A stretch of 64,000 nucleotides of DNA from Ferruginibacter sp. HRS2-29 (GCF_024343615.1 NZ_RJUB01000006.1:1-64000); one strand, 5' to 3'. Positions 32,617 through 43,919 are shown, counted from the stretch's first letter. Numbers and translations are program-made. Notes: generated by a model not told the origin, from the sequence alone.

Positions 32617-34074
32617 ATGAGCAACCCTAAGCTCATAATCTTTAGTATCTTTCTCACACTCCTTTGCCACTCCGTACTGGCGCAGGCTGATAGTACTATG
32701 GCCACGCTGCAGCAGATCCCCGGTAAATACATTGGCCAGGTTAATAAAAAAATTGACCGGTACACCCATCGCCTTACATCCAAAACAGAGAAGACGCTCA
32801 CCAAACTCTGCCGTTGGGAAAACCGTGTGCAAAAGCTTTTGCAGAAAGCAAGCCCTGAAACAGCCGAAAGATTGTTCGCCAATAAAGACCTCACGTTTGC
32901 GGGGCTGCTCGAAAAACTTCAGCAAGGCAAAGCCATCACCGCTAACACCACAGCACAGTACAACGACTACCGCGATAAACTTACCACCAGCCTCAAATAC
33001 CTGGAACAACAAAAAGCATTGATAGATAGCAACATAGTAAAACCGGTGAAAGCCACCAGGGAAAAGATGGAGGAGCTGGAAAAGGAAATGGCGCAAACAG
33101 AAGCGGTGCAAAAATTCATCAAAGAAAGAAAGCAGCAACTCATCAGCGAATCCATCAAATACATCGGCAAGAGCAAATACCTCACTAAGATCAATAAAGA
33201 AAGTTATTACTATGTGGAAACGCTGAAGAACTATAAAGAACTTTTCTCGGATCCTAAGAAGGCTGAGCAAACTGCCAGAGAGATCCTGAACAAGATACCT
33301 GCTTTCCAGAAGTTCACCCAACAAAACAGTATGCTGGCTTCACTCTTTGGCACACCTGCAAATTACGGTACACCGCAAAGCCTGGCTGGCCTGCAGACCC
33401 GCAGCAGTGTGAACAGCCTTATACAAGACAGGCTGGCCGCAGGTGGCCCCAATGCCCAGCAAATGATGAAAGAGCAAATGCAGCTGGCGCAGGCGGAGAT
33501 GAACAAAATGAAAGACAAGCTGCTCAAAAATATTCCCTCCAACGGCGAAGGAGAATTGCCGGATTTTAAACCTAACAACCAGCGCAGCAAAACTTTCGCC
33601 CAGCGTACCGAATACAACTTCAACCTGCAGTTTGCTAAATCCAACTTGTTGCCATCTACCGCCGATATCGGGCTGGGCATCGGCTACAAGATCAATGACA
33701 AAAGCAGCGCGGGGGTGGGCATGAGTTACAAACTCGGCATGGGTAGTATACAACATATCAGCTTTACGCACCAGGGTATTGGCCTGCGGAGTTATTTGGA
33801 TTGGAAACTTACTCTCCCCCGTGGGGGAGCCGGAGGGGGCTTGTTTATCAGCGGAGGATTTGAACTGAACCATAATGCCGCCTTTAAAAAGATCAACGAG
33901 CTGAAAGATAAGGCCAGCTGGCAACAGAGCGGGTTGATCGGCCTGAAGAAGAAGCTGCCGATGAAAACGAAGCTGGTGAAGAATACGCAGGTACAATTAT
34001 TATACGATATACTATTCCGTACACATATACCGGTTAGCCAGCCGGTGGTGTTCAGGGTTGGGTATGGATTCTAA
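32617..34074 (+). CDS. Coiled-coil and beta-barrel protein of the RHS operon
   Basis: A 485-residue protein with a signal peptide (about 1-22, ending VLAQ). Residues ~40-330 are charged and helical with long coiled-coil stretches (KATREKMEELEKEMAQTEAV), followed by a beta-rich C-terminal third (NFNLQFAKSNLLPSTADIGL, GIGYKINDKSSAGVGMSYKL) ending FRVGYGF, the aromatic end of an outer-membrane barrel. It is the first gene of the toxin operon, 17 bp before the giant YD protein. I infer an outer-membrane anchor or export partner for the RHS proteins. LPRGGAGGG near residue 405 is encoded by a REP-like palindrome inserted in frame. Confidence 0.7.
   Translation: MSNPKLIIFSIFLTLLCHSVLAQADSTMATLQQIPGKYIGQVNKKIDRYTHRLTSKTEKTLTKLCRWENRVQKLLQKASPETAERLFANKDLTFAGLLEKLQQGKAITANTTAQYNDYRDKLTTSLKYLEQQKALIDSNIVKPVKATREKMEELEKEMAQTEAVQKFIKERKQQLISESIKYIGKSKYLTKINKESYYYVETLKNYKELFSDPKKAEQTAREILNKIPAFQKFTQQNSMLASLFGTPANYGTPQSLAGLQTRSSVNSLIQDRLAAGGPNAQQMMKEQMQLAQAEMNKMKDKLLKNIPSNGEGELPDFKPNNQRSKTFAQRTEYNFNLQFAKSNLLPSTADIGLGIGYKINDKSSAGVGMSYKLGMGSIQHISFTHQGIGLRSYLDWKLTLPRGGAGGGLFISGGFELNHNAAFKKINELKDKASWQQSGLIGLKKKLPMKTKLVKNTQVQLLYDILFRTHIPVSQPVVFRVGYGF
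33811..33840. repeat. REP-like palindrome inside a coding sequence
   Basis: CTCCCCCGTGGGGGAG followed by CCGGAGGGGGC lies in frame inside the barrel gene and encodes LPRGGAGGG. The same style of G/C-rich palindrome is normally intergenic. Confidence 0.65.
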
Positions 34075-34091
34075 AAATTAAATAGTGTTTT

Positions 34092-37000
34092 ATGAATTAT
34101 AAGGCTCGTTTTTATGTTATTTTTTTCTGTTTATTGTCGTTAGGAATTGTTTCTAACGCACAGACACTGCCCAATTATATCGCGTTCAAGGCTCCAGAAG
34201 TTGCGTCGATCAATCATTTTGTAGAAACGCCAGTGTCCATGTATAGCGGCACTGCCTCGATGAGTATTCCACTTTATGAGATAGAAATTAAAGGAGTAAA
34301 GGTTCCTGTAGTTTTAAATTATCATTCTGGTGGGATCAGAGTAGATCAGGAGGCGACATGGGTCGGTTTGGGATGGAGTCTGGACTACGGGGGAAGCATT
34401 ACCAGAAAGGTAAATGGCATTAAAGATGAAACCGCTTTTGTGAATACCACATCGGCTTCCCCGAATAGTATAAATTCTTTTCGACAGTTACCGCATAACT
34501 CAACAGATCCTTACCTTGTTCAGAGATTCAGTTATCTCGCGCCTGCTAAGTTTGGGAATGCCGATTACAGGCCGGACGAATTTTATTATTCCGCATTAGG
34601 ATACTCTGGCAAGTTTATGTTTAGCCAGGAACAAAACAAATTCATCCTGTTTCCAAAAGAAGATATTGAAATTACCCAGGCTCTTCATCCTTCTAATTCA
34701 ATACCATTATATTCTTTTACAGCCAAATTACCCGAAGGAAATGCCGTTGACTTTGGCCGCGATGCAACAAATTACCAGATTGATCCAAACGGATCCTCGA
34801 GTACACGAAATTTATGGCAGATCAAAACCATCCGAAATATCTACAACGACAGTATCACCTATAATTATGAAAGCTATAATTATTGGAGTTATAAAATGTT
34901 CGGTCAAACATATGAGTTTCATTCAGCCCAGGCCAGCAATCCTCCTTCTACAACCGTTTCAAAAATAAATTATTACGATACGCGGCTGCAATCCATTAAT
35001 TTTCCGGGGGGTGTCATAAATTTTTATACCATCTCCAGGGATGATATGCCCACAAAAGCCCTTGATGAAATTACGGTTCAAAATACTGAAGGAGTTATTG
35101 TAAAGCGGATAAAGTTTTATTACAGTTATTTTTATGGGAACAATTATGATGTGCTGCCAATGGTCAATTCCACTGCTAATGGCAACATTCCATCAGGGTA
35201 TAAGTTTCAACGCTTAAAATTGGACTCGGTAAGTATGGGCGTAGGGCAAAATTTACCGGTACGTTACCGTTTCAATTATTATACAAATAATCCTCTCCCT
35301 TCAAAATATACTTTTTCACAAGATCACTGGGGATTTTATAATGGAATCGCGAATACTTCTGCCAATTCTTATTTGCCAAATATAATACCACAGCTTTTTA
35401 CCGGGGGCGACAGAAGGGTAAAACCGGATTATAGCAATGCCTTTGCGTTAAAATCTATCACTTATCCTGAAGGTGGAAAAACAGAATTGGTCTACGAAAA
35501 TAATCTGACGGGTGTTTGGAATACACCCCAATACCTGATGGACATGTACCAGGATGACAACCTGGTAAACAAGTTTTCTGCTATGACCATTTCAAGTTAT
35601 AGCCGGAGTACCTCTAATCCGGCCCCGACTTATACCGACGCTAATGGAACACGTTTTTTTAAAAAACAATTTACAGTGGCAAACGGTTTTGTGATGGATG
35701 GGTTTGGATGGCAATGCTCTACAAACTTTGGCATTTCTTCTTTAGAAACCACCATGCCTTACAATACCAACAATGTGACCTTTAAGTTGGAGTTGATAGG
35801 TTCCGGCGGAACCCGTACTACCATAAAAGAATGGAATAATACGCAGAATATATCTCCCTATACCCGTACATCCTCTAACAACCAATCAATCGCGTTACGT
35901 GCAGGCAATTATGAAATGACTGTGGCCCTGGTGTATGCTAACCCTGTAGGATCTGCTGCAGAAAACCAACCTTACAACCTGTATTTTAATTTGTACTGGC
36001 GGGAATTGAATCCCGCTACCAATGCCCTTTACGCAGGTGGATTAAGAATAAAAGATATCAATTACTATAGTTCCGAAGGAATACTGGCAAAGAAAAAGAG
36101 CTATTCGTACACTAATCCTTATGCAGACGCGAACCTCCCAAATTTTACATCGGGCAGAGCAATAACATTTCCAAATTATTATCAAAAGAAAATTGTAATA
36201 AAAACACCACCCGACGTAACAGACTTTATAGAATTTTTCAGTTCAAATTCTATTGATCCGCTTGAAACTACTGGTGGTGGGTATAGTGGATATGAATATG
36301 TGGATGAGTATGATATTGATTATAATAATCCATCCAATAATATGCGGACAGGGTATCATTTTTCTTTCAATATGCCTTATTTCGGCCAGCTATATAATTA
36401 TATTGGGCGAGCTATTACAGAACCCCAGGAGTGGATGCGGGGAAAATTACTTTATAAATACAGTTATAAAAATAATACTATCATAAGAAAAGAAGATTAT
36501 GCTTACTACGATTGGTCCCCACATCTTTCCAATGGCACCAATGAAGACTATGTTCAGGATATTAACACTGACCTGATAAGTTTTCAATACTTCCAACGAA
36601 TTATGAATCAGGCCGGCAGTAATAATATAACATACTACCAGGCTGATTTTTACGATGTAAATAACGATTGCATGTACTGGTACTACGGTGCGGACGATTA
36701 TACTCAGACCAATCCACCCGGAGAGCTTTTTTGCAACAATGCGGTGCATGTGCCCTACGTTTTACATTACACAGCTTTCGATAAACCCAAAACAAAAACC
36801 ATTACAACTATTGATGACAATAATAATAGTATCGTTCAAACTGAAAATTATTTCTATGACAGGACACCCAATTTACATCAGCTGACACGGTCCGAAACGA
36901 ATAACAGCCTGAACCAAACCATCAAGTCTGAAACAAAGTATCCTTTCGACTTTTCCACTACGTCACCTTACAATACAATGCTGACGCGGCATATACTGAA

Positions 37001-38282
37001 TACCCCGGTAGAGCAATTGAACTCTAAAGGCTCTCTATTGATGAATGCATCCAGGACTAACTTTTTCGATTGGGGCAATAATATCATCGCCCCGCTGGAT
37101 ATACAGCAAAAGTTTCTGACGAACGCTTACGAATATCGAATGAGATTTACTTCGTATGATACAAAAGGAAATTTATTAGCTGCAAATAAAGAGAGCGACC
37201 AAAAGGTCAATTATATCTGGGACTATGCCAAAATGTATCCGGTAGCTGAAATTTCCAATAGTCAAAACGGAATTTTTGCCTACACGTCCTTCGAAACAAC
37301 GGAAACAGGGAACTGGGCTTATTCAGGTACACCTGTTGTAAATACAACGGCTATTACCGGGAAAAAAGTTTATACATTCAATGGAAGCAATAGTATCAGT
37401 AAAACCGGGTTAACGAGCGCAAATTCATACATAGTATCTTACTGGACCAATACCGGCGCAGCTTTAAGTATTGCGGGGACGCAGGCAGGGTTTCCTCTAC
37501 AGGGCCGCACAGTTGCCGGGTGGACCTATTTCGAACACCAGGTAACCGGACAGACACAGGTTTCTTTATCCGCCACCTCCGGATCTATAGATGAAGTGAG
37601 GCTCTACCCATTGAACGCCCGCATGATGACGTATACTTACACCCCATTGGTAGGTATGTCGTCGCAATGCGATGCCAACAACCGCATCTCTTATTACGAA
37701 TATGATGCTGTTAACAGGTTGACGCTTATTCGGGATCAGGACAAAAACATCCTTAAAAAGATCTGCTACAATTACGCAGGCCAACCCATTGATTGCAGCA
37801 GCCCTTGTGTAAATACTTCTCCCAGCTGGCAAAACACGACTGATCCATTGCGTTGCCAAACCAATAGCTGCGGCAACACCGGTTACCAGGAGCAAAAGCA
37901 ACAGGACGTGAATATCTGCAGCCCTACCTATGGTCAGTACCAATGGGTAACGGCGGGTAATAATCCTTCGGTGTGTGTGCCGGTAGCGGGTATAAATATC
38001 TCTTATTCCAATACGGATAATATTGCAGGGTATGTAGCGGTGTATACCAATACCAGCACCAATGTGGTAACTACCTTCACGATCCCTTCCGGAACAGGTA
38101 CATTGGGTTGCCTTCCTTCCGGTATTTATACAGTAGACATTCACAAAGTATCAGGTATCGCGCCGTTCCTGGCCATATCCTGTGGGGCAACCACTGTTAC
38201 GGGAACATCTGCTATATTCAATAATGTCAATATCGGGAGGATCTCGAGCCGTTCCATTTCAATCAGCTATAACGCCTTATAA
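34092..38282 (+). CDS. Giant secreted SpvB/YD-repeat-type protein
   Basis: A 1396-residue protein with a signal peptide (about 1-23, ending SNAQ). The N-terminus (PVSMYSGTASMSIPLYEIEI, VVLNYHSGGIRVDQEATWVG, LGWSL) matches the SpvB/RHS-shell opening of Bacteroidota proteins. The long middle consists of Tyr/Asn-rich strands. Near residue 1195 typical YD repeats appear (ISYYEYDAVNRLTLIRDQD and ICYNYAGQP), and a Cys-containing C-terminal beta-module follows (ICSPTYGQYQWVTAG). There is no toxin tip, so it is probably a structural partner or shell of the complete RHS protein downstream. The base composition is more AT-rich than the housekeeping genes. Confidence 0.75.
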   Translation: MNYKARFYVIFFCLLSLGIVSNAQTLPNYIAFKAPEVASINHFVETPVSMYSGTASMSIPLYEIEIKGVKVPVVLNYHSGGIRVDQEATWVGLGWSLDYGGSITRKVNGIKDETAFVNTTSASPNSINSFRQLPHNSTDPYLVQRFSYLAPAKFGNADYRPDEFYYSALGYSGKFMFSQEQNKFILFPKEDIEITQALHPSNSIPLYSFTAKLPEGNAVDFGRDATNYQIDPNGSSSTRNLWQIKTIRNIYNDSITYNYESYNYWSYKMFGQTYEFHSAQASNPPSTTVSKINYYDTRLQSINFPGGVINFYTISRDDMPTKALDEITVQNTEGVIVKRIKFYYSYFYGNNYDVLPMVNSTANGNIPSGYKFQRLKLDSVSMGVGQNLPVRYRFNYYTNNPLPSKYTFSQDHWGFYNGIANTSANSYLPNIIPQLFTGGDRRVKPDYSNAFALKSITYPEGGKTELVYENNLTGVWNTPQYLMDMYQDDNLVNKFSAMTISSYSRSTSNPAPTYTDANGTRFFKKQFTVANGFVMDGFGWQCSTNFGISSLETTMPYNTNNVTFKLELIGSGGTRTTIKEWNNTQNISPYTRTSSNNQSIALRAGNYEMTVALVYANPVGSAAENQPYNLYFNLYWRELNPATNALYAGGLRIKDINYYSSEGILAKKKSYSYTNPYADANLPNFTSGRAITFPNYYQKKIVIKTPPDVTDFIEFFSSNSIDPLETTGGGYSGYEYVDEYDIDYNNPSNNMRTGYHFSFNMPYFGQLYNYIGRAITEPQEWMRGKLLYKYSYKNNTIIRKEDYAYYDWSPHLSNGTNEDYVQDINTDLISFQYFQRIMNQAGSNNITYYQADFYDVNNDCMYWYYGADDYTQTNPPGELFCNNAVHVPYVLHYTAFDKPKTKTITTIDDNNNSIVQTENYFYDRTPNLHQLTRSETNNSLNQTIKSETKYPFDFSTTSPYNTMLTRHILNTPVEQLNSKGSLLMNASRTNFFDWGNNIIAPLDIQQKFLTNAYEYRMRFTSYDTKGNLLAANKESDQKVNYIWDYAKMYPVAEISNSQNGIFAYTSFETTETGNWAYSGTPVVNTTAITGKKVYTFNGSNSISKTGLTSANSYIVSYWTNTGAALSIAGTQAGFPLQGRTVAGWTYFEHQVTGQTQVSLSATSGSIDEVRLYPLNARMMTYTYTPLVGMSSQCDANNRISYYEYDAVNRLTLIRDQDKNILKKICYNYAGQPIDCSSPCVNTSPSWQNTTDPLRCQTNSCGNTGYQEQKQQDVNICSPTYGQYQWVTAGNNPSVCVPVAGINISYSNTDNIAGYVAVYTNTSTNVVTTFTIPSGTGTLGCLPSGIYTVDIHKVSGIAPFLAISCGATTVTGTSAIFNNVNIGRISSRSISISYNAL

Positions 38283-38287
38283 AACCA

Positions 38288-38824
38288 ATGATTATGATCA
38301 AAAATATTTTAGTACTGTTGGTGCTAAACATACTGGTGGGAAGTATATATGATTATACTATCCCTACCATAGAGGGAAATACCGTTGCGTTGTCGTCTAT
38401 GCAGGGCAAAAAGATGCTCTTTGTCACCTTGCCCATCACGGAAGACGACGCCTCGGATTCGATGTTATCGAGCCTTGACTCTATCGCCACCCTTCACTCC
38501 GATAGCCTTGCTGTAATAGCATCCCCGTCTTACGAAGATGGTTATACAACGGCACAAAAAGATAGCCTTAGAAACCGGCTCAGGATAAAACTTAGTAATG
38601 CCGTGATCATTACCGATGGGATTTATACACGAAAAACCTCAGGCACTGCCCAGCAGGATTTTTACCAGTGGTTGACGCAGGTATCAAAAAATACTGTGTT
38701 GGATATTGATGTGGATGGCCCGGGCTATAAATATTTTGTAAATAAGGACGGGGAACTGTACGGGGTACTCCGAAGCCAGACCCGCATCACTAGTTCGCTG
38801 GTAGATAAATTGATCCGACAATAA
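38288..38824 (+). CDS. Cysteine-free glutathione peroxidase-like protein
   Basis: A 178-residue protein with a signal-like N-terminus (KNILVLLVLNILVGSIYDYT). YDYTIPTIEGNTVALSSMQG and KKMLFVTLPI match the start of GPx/redoxin proteins, and GYKYFVNKDGELYGVL their later strand, so a thioredoxin fold is likely. It contains no cysteine at all, so peroxidase or thiol chemistry is impossible. It lies five bases after the giant YD protein and 27 before the RHS gene, so it belongs to the same operon, perhaps as a folding helper. Confidence 0.6.
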   Translation: MIMIKNILVLLVLNILVGSIYDYTIPTIEGNTVALSSMQGKKMLFVTLPITEDDASDSMLSSLDSIATLHSDSLAVIASPSYEDGYTTAQKDSLRNRLRIKLSNAVIITDGIYTRKTSGTAQQDFYQWLTQVSKNTVLDIDVDGPGYKYFVNKDGELYGVLRSQTRITSSLVDKLIRQ

Positions 38825-38851
38825 TTACATGCATTGTAAAAATACCATCCA

Positions 38852-41800
38852 ATGAAATTTTTGAATAGCTATATACGGGCAGGTTTGCTCTTTACTTGTT
38901 TGTTATCAATCGCAGGCGAAGCTGCTTATGCCCAACGAGCGGTTCCGGCAGCTTATCCGGCCGGTACCAATATAAATTTTGTCCGCACCTGGGATGCCAC
39001 TGCTCCCGAGCAGGACGGCAATATCCTCACCACACGTCTTTTGAAGGATGTGAAGACGGCTACCCAATACATCGACGGGCTTGGCCGCCCCTTACAGACC
39101 GTCATCAAACAAGGCTCACTGGTTACTGGCGGATCTGGCCCAACTGATATGGTGAGCCCGGTGGAGTACGACGAGTTTGGCAGGCCACGGTTTCAATATT
39201 TGCCTTACGCGGAAGCGTCTTCAGCAGACGGAGCGTTTAAAACAAACCCTTTTGCGGCGCAGGCTACTTTTATGAATGCCCAATACAATACTACCCAGGG
39301 GGATAGCTGGTATTATGGGCAAACTGATTATGAAGTATCCTCATTGAATCGTGTTCTGAAAACTATGGCACCGGGCAATAACTGGGTCGGAGCTGGCCGC
39401 GGTGTGAGTATGCAGTATTCCATGAATACGCCGACAGATGCGGTGCGTATCTGGAACGTGGCCAACCAGTCTAATGCGTTCGGGAGTTATACCAGCCCGG
39501 GAGCTTACCCAGCCGGCACTTTGTATAAAAATATCACAACTGATGAGAGAGGTAACCAGGTGATCGAGTTTAAGGATAAGGAAGGCAAAGTGATCCTGAA
39601 AAAAGTACAGCTGACCGCTTCACCAGATCTTGGTGGTGGCAGTGGTCATAGTGGCTGGTTGTGTACCTACTTCCTGTATGACGACCTTAATAATTTGCGG
39701 TGTGTGATCCAGCCGCGGGGAGTGGAGTTGATTAGTTCTACCTGGTTGTTAGATGATGCCACCTTCATGGCAGAGCAATGCTTCCGGTACGAATATGATA
39801 CCCGCAACCGGATGAACCGTAAGCAGGTGCCGGGTGGCGGTGAAACCTGGATGGTATACGATGCGCTCGACCGGGTGGTGCTGACCCAGGATGCCAGCCT
39901 GCGTGGCGGACAAAAAAAATGGTTGTACACGCAATACGACGAACTTAACCGCCCGGTGGCTACCGGGCTCATTACGGATAATGTAAATTTCAATAACCTG
40001 GCCTATCATACAGCCTTAGCTTACTCCAGCACGGCTTACCCCAACCTGGCTAATTACAGCGGTTATGAAGTGCTGACCAACACTTTTTACGATAATTACA
40101 ATTGGCAATCGACCTATACAACAGGACTAACCGCCGGTTATGATAACAGCTTCGATACTTATTTTGATCCGGTGAGCAATACCACCTGGCCCTACGGCCA
40201 ATCCAACACGGCTAGCACACTGCTGAAAAATATGGTAACAGGCAGCCGGACAAAAATATTGGGTACTACCAGCTGGTTGTACACGGCACTTATTTATGAC
40301 GCTAAAGGACGGGTGATCCAGGCTAAAAGCACCAATAATTTAGGCGGCGTGGATATCAATACCACGCAATATACCTGGGCGGGGCAACCGCTGGTAACCG
40401 TATCCAAAACAAATATATCCGGTACCAATGCGCAAACCAGTGTGACCGTATCGCGGATGACCTATGATGACCTGGGCCGGGTGGTAAAAACACAGAAGAG
40501 AATCAAAAACTCGCTGGTAAACGGCGACGCGATGCCGGGTTATAGTACCATCAGTACTGTGGCTTACAATGCCCTGGGCCAGGTGAAGAATAAAAACGTA
40601 GGCTCCAAAGCGGTTTCCCCGACAGATCCGCTGGCAAAGCAGGACTATGAGTACAATATCCGTGGCTGGCTGCTATCGTCCAACAAAGGTTACCTTGCTA
40701 CGACCAACAACGATCAATATTTTGGGTATGAGCTCGGGTATGATAAAAATGCTTCGCAGGGAACTTTTGCGGCGCAATACAATGGTAATATCAGCGGTAC
40801 TATCTGGAAAAGTGAAGGCGACCAGCAAAAAAGAAAATACGATTTTACTTATGATCCTGTAAACCGCCTGATGTCAGCAGACTTTAATCAATATACCGGA
40901 AGCTCGTTCAATAAAACTGCCAACGTTGATTTTAGCATGAAAATGGGAGATGGCAGTACCTATACCTCTGCATACGATGCGAATGGGAACATCAAGCAGA
41001 TGCAGCAATGGGGCTTATTGGTCAATACCAGCGGGCAGATAGATAACCTTCGTTACACCTATAATACCAACAGCAATAAACTGAAAAGCGTAAAAGATTT
41101 TAACAATGATCCCATTACAAAACTGGGAGATTTTAAAACCAATACTACGCACCCTCAAAATTCCACTAAAGCCGCCCTTACTACTTCCAGCACGCAGGCA
41201 CAGTTTGATGCGATAACGGACTATACTTATGATGTGAATGGTAATCTTGCTTTAGACAATAACAAAGGTATCGGCGCCATCGCTTACAATTACCTGAACC
41301 TTCCACAAAACATCACCGTGACCAGTAAAGGCACCATCGCTTATACCTATGATGCGGCCGGCACCAAGCTGAAGAAAGTCACTACCGAAAGCCCTTCTAC
41401 CGCCAATGGCAATAAAACGATTACTACTACCACCCATTATATCGGCGGCCTGGTATACGAAAGCAAAACTACCAGCCCGGCCAATAGCCCCAATGACGAT
41501 TACAGCAATGTGCTGCAGTTTTTACCGCAGGAAGAAGGACGGGTGCGCTTTAAAGCAGGCACTACACCGGCGCTGTTTTACGATTACTTTTTGAAAGATC
41601 ACCTGGGGAATGTGAGGATGGTGCTGACAGAAGAAAAGCAACAAAATGTATATCCTGCTGCCACCATGGAAGGTACTTACGGAGGCACTACCAATAGCAT
41701 GGTCAACTATGAGAATCAATTTTATAAAATCGACAACACGAAAATTGTAACTGAACCATGGACAGGCGAAACGGTCGCAAATACAAAGTTGTATTATAAT

Positions 41801-43345
41801 TACAATGTATCCCCGCCGGGCAATCCGAGTTACCCAACCGGTTGTACCCCTACACAAACAGATGGCAGCAGCAAAGTATATAAATTGAATGCGACCACTA
41901 ACAAAACAGGGCTGGAATTTGTAATGAAAGTGATGGCAGGAGACGTGATCGACATCATGGGCAAATCGTACTACGTAAACACCAGCAACATTACCAATGC
42001 CAATTCTACTGCGCTCGATTTACTTGGACTGATGACGAATTTTTTAACCGCTCCTACTAATGCCGCAGTGGGTAAAGGTTTTACAGCTGGCATTTTGAAT
42101 ACTGCAAATAATGGCGTTATCCCCAATTCTTTTTTCAGGGGTAACAACAGCGAACCGACCACTACCATTCCTAAAGCCTACATCAACTACATATTCTTTG
42201 ACGAACAATTCAATTACAAAGGGGGTGGCTTTAGCCGGGTGGGTGCCACGAGCGGTTCGGTATGGGATCACTGGCAAAATGACCCGGCACTACAAAACCT
42301 TGTAGCACCCAAAAATGGATATATATTTGTGTACGTTAGCAATGAAAGCAATTTAGATGTGTTCTTTGATAATTTACAGGTGATCCACAAGCCGGGGCCG
42401 ATATTGGAGGAAACGCATTATTATCCGTTCGGGTTGACGATGGCGGGGATAAGTTCGAAGGCAGCGGGGCAGTTGGAAAATAAACTGAAGTATAATGGTA
42501 AGGAAGAGCAGCGGAAGGAGTTTAGTGATGGAAGTGGGCTGGAGTGGATGGATTATGGAGCGAGGATGTATGACGGGCAGGTGGGAAGGTTTTTTACCCA
42601 GGATCGATTTGCAATAAAATATAATCATTTGTCCCTTTATCAATATGCGGCCAATGACCCCGTAAAAAATATTGATGTTAACGGCGATAGTGTATGGGTC
42701 ACTACTCAAAATATTTATAACAATAAGGGAGAAGTGACAGGAATTAATTATACATTACATGCGACCATCAAAGTTCTTAATTTGGCCGATGGCGAATTAA
42801 ATATAAAATCTTTGGCTTCAGATTTTCAAAATCAATTGTCTGGAGCCTTGTCAGGTTGGGACTCGAAAGATATATTTAGTACGGATATTCAAGTATCTGT
42901 GGCAAATTCTATGGATGATGTTTTTGATAGTGACCATTTGTTAGCAATAGTGGATGATGTTGAGTCAATGACTGATATATTTAGTGATAAAACTGTTGGT
43001 ATGGCTAGGCTTAATGGGAAAATTGCTTATGCTGAAAAAACTTCATTCGGTATGCTCTTAAATACAATGACTCACGAGTTCGGACACAATCTTGGATTAG
43101 GCCATAGTGATGATCCTGATAACTATATGTCTAACGCTAAAAGTGATAGACAAAATTTTACAGGTACACAAATCAAAACAGCCTTCAACAATTCAATGCA
43201 AGGAAAACTTAATAAAGGATCTAATAGTGAAAGAGCCATTCGAGCATCTAACAATTGGTTTTGGCATAATTCAACAAATACGGAGCCTTATGATTTTAAT
43301 GTCAAACAAGGACAACGAATTCCAGCAACTGTAGATAGTTTTTAA
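38852..43345 (+). CDS. Full-length RHS protein with metzincin-like peptidase tip
   Basis: A 1497-residue polymorphic toxin. A signal peptide (~1-28, ending AAYAQ) predicts Sec export. A DUF6443-like N-terminus ([18 protein letters not shown]) leads into YD repeats (~300-900) and a pre-core module (~930-1180), then the RHS core: [50 protein letters not shown] (~1245). After [20 protein letters not shown] the toxin tip differs from all neighbours and carries H1408[10 protein letters not shown]1418, the HEXXHXXGXXH zinc motif, with a Met-turn candidate NYMS near 1426. A lipoprotein gene follows 11 bp later as probable immunity factor. Confidence 0.9.
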   Translation: MKFLNSYIRAGLLFTCLLSIAGEAAYAQRAVPAAYPAGTNINFVRTWDATAPEQDGNILTTRLLKDVKTATQYIDGLGRPLQTVIKQGSLVTGGSGPTDMVSPVEYDEFGRPRFQYLPYAEASSADGAFKTNPFAAQATFMNAQYNTTQGDSWYYGQTDYEVSSLNRVLKTMAPGNNWVGAGRGVSMQYSMNTPTDAVRIWNVANQSNAFGSYTSPGAYPAGTLYKNITTDERGNQVIEFKDKEGKVILKKVQLTASPDLGGGSGHSGWLCTYFLYDDLNNLRCVIQPRGVELISSTWLLDDATFMAEQCFRYEYDTRNRMNRKQVPGGGETWMVYDALDRVVLTQDASLRGGQKKWLYTQYDELNRPVATGLITDNVNFNNLAYHTALAYSSTAYPNLANYSGYEVLTNTFYDNYNWQSTYTTGLTAGYDNSFDTYFDPVSNTTWPYGQSNTASTLLKNMVTGSRTKILGTTSWLYTALIYDAKGRVIQAKSTNNLGGVDINTTQYTWAGQPLVTVSKTNISGTNAQTSVTVSRMTYDDLGRVVKTQKRIKNSLVNGDAMPGYSTISTVAYNALGQVKNKNVGSKAVSPTDPLAKQDYEYNIRGWLLSSNKGYLATTNNDQYFGYELGYDKNASQGTFAAQYNGNISGTIWKSEGDQQKRKYDFTYDPVNRLMSADFNQYTGSSFNKTANVDFSMKMGDGSTYTSAYDANGNIKQMQQWGLLVNTSGQIDNLRYTYNTNSNKLKSVKDFNNDPITKLGDFKTNTTHPQNSTKAALTTSSTQAQFDAITDYTYDVNGNLALDNNKGIGAIAYNYLNLPQNITVTSKGTIAYTYDAAGTKLKKVTTESPSTANGNKTITTTTHYIGGLVYESKTTSPANSPNDDYSNVLQFLPQEEGRVRFKAGTTPALFYDYFLKDHLGNVRMVLTEEKQQNVYPAATMEGTYGGTTNSMVNYENQFYKIDNTKIVTEPWTGETVANTKLYYNYNVSPPGNPSYPTGCTPTQTDGSSKVYKLNATTNKTGLEFVMKVMAGDVIDIMGKSYYVNTSNITNANSTALDLLGLMTNFLTAPTNAAVGKGFTAGILNTANNGVIPNSFFRGNNSEPTTTIPKAYINYIFFDEQFNYKGGGFSRVGATSGSVWDHWQNDPALQNLVAPKNGYIFVYVSNESNLDVFFDNLQVIHKPGPILEETHYYPFGLTMAGISSKAAGQLENKLKYNGKEEQRKEFSDGSGLEWMDYGARMYDGQVGRFFTQDRFAIKYNHLSLYQYAANDPVKNIDVNGDSVWVTTQNIYNNKGEVTGINYTLHATIKVLNLADGELNIKSLASDFQNQLSGALSGWDSKDIFSTDIQVSVANSMDDVFDSDHLLAIVDDVESMTDIFSDKTVGMARLNGKIAYAEKTSFGMLLNTMTHEFGHNLGLGHSDDPDNYMSNAKSDRQNFTGTQIKTAFNNSMQGKLNKGSNSERAIRASNNWFWHNSTNTEPYDFNVKQGQRIPATVDSF

Positions 43346-43356
43346 AATAAATCATA

Positions 43357-43761
43357 ATGAAAACATTACCCTTTTCAATACTAATAATAATTGGATTGAT
43401 ACTTATTATTAATAGTAGTTGTACTTCTAGTAAGTATGTTTATTTTTATTTAGAAAATATCGGAAATGATTTTGAAAAAGTTGAGATGAAAGTTTTTATC
43501 GACGATTCACTCTATATAGATAAAAATGTTCGTACATCTTCTGTAAGTCCCAGTTATTCACAATTTCGGTTTGGTTTAAAAAAGGGAATCCATGTTGTGA
43601 AAGTCTTGGTTGATTCTTTAGAAAAATCAGATACTTTAAGTTTAGATAAAGTCACGTACTATTACATAACGCATGAATCTAAAAACGATTCGGGTCTTGC
43701 AAAAAATATAATAAGAAAAATCTATCTTCAAAAGACCACAAGTAATTTATCTCATAGATAA
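43357..43761 (+). CDS. Probable immunity lipoprotein to the peptidase toxin
   Basis: A 134-residue protein with a lipoprotein signal (ILIIIGLILIINSSC, lipid Cys ~22). The mature part is short and beta-rich (YVYFYLENIGNDFEKVEMKV) with a C-terminal YYYITHESKN segment. Its place directly behind the toxin tip, 11 bp from the stop, and the surface or periplasmic location suit an inhibitor of an exported peptidase. No named immunity family is recognised. Confidence 0.6.
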   Translation: MKTLPFSILIIIGLILIINSSCTSSKYVYFYLENIGNDFEKVEMKVFIDDSLYIDKNVRTSSVSPSYSQFRFGLKKGIHVVKVLVDSLEKSDTLSLDKVTYYYITHESKNDSGLAKNIIRKIYLQKTTSNLSHR

Positions 43762-43813
43762 CATTCAAAACAGCTTTTCCCCCCTCTGCCCCCTTCTGGC
43801 GGGAGTGATCCCT

Positions 43814-43909
43814 GTTGGTTGGGGTATTGGATTAGCTTGGACAATTGGAGATATTATTACAAAAGGAGTAACCGGTAAGAGTATAACTGAAAATATATTT
43901 GATCCATAA
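43814..43909 (+). pseudogene. Remnant of an RHS toxin tip
   Basis: An open frame of 31 codons without start (VGWGIGLAWTIGDIITKGVT, then GKSITENIFDP and stop) resembles the last residues of toxin tips that pair with the membrane immunity type encoded next. It follows a G/C-rich junction piece (CCCCCTTCTGGCGGGAGTG) at 43783-43810. Confidence 0.55.
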
Positions 43910-43919
43910 AATTTAAAGC

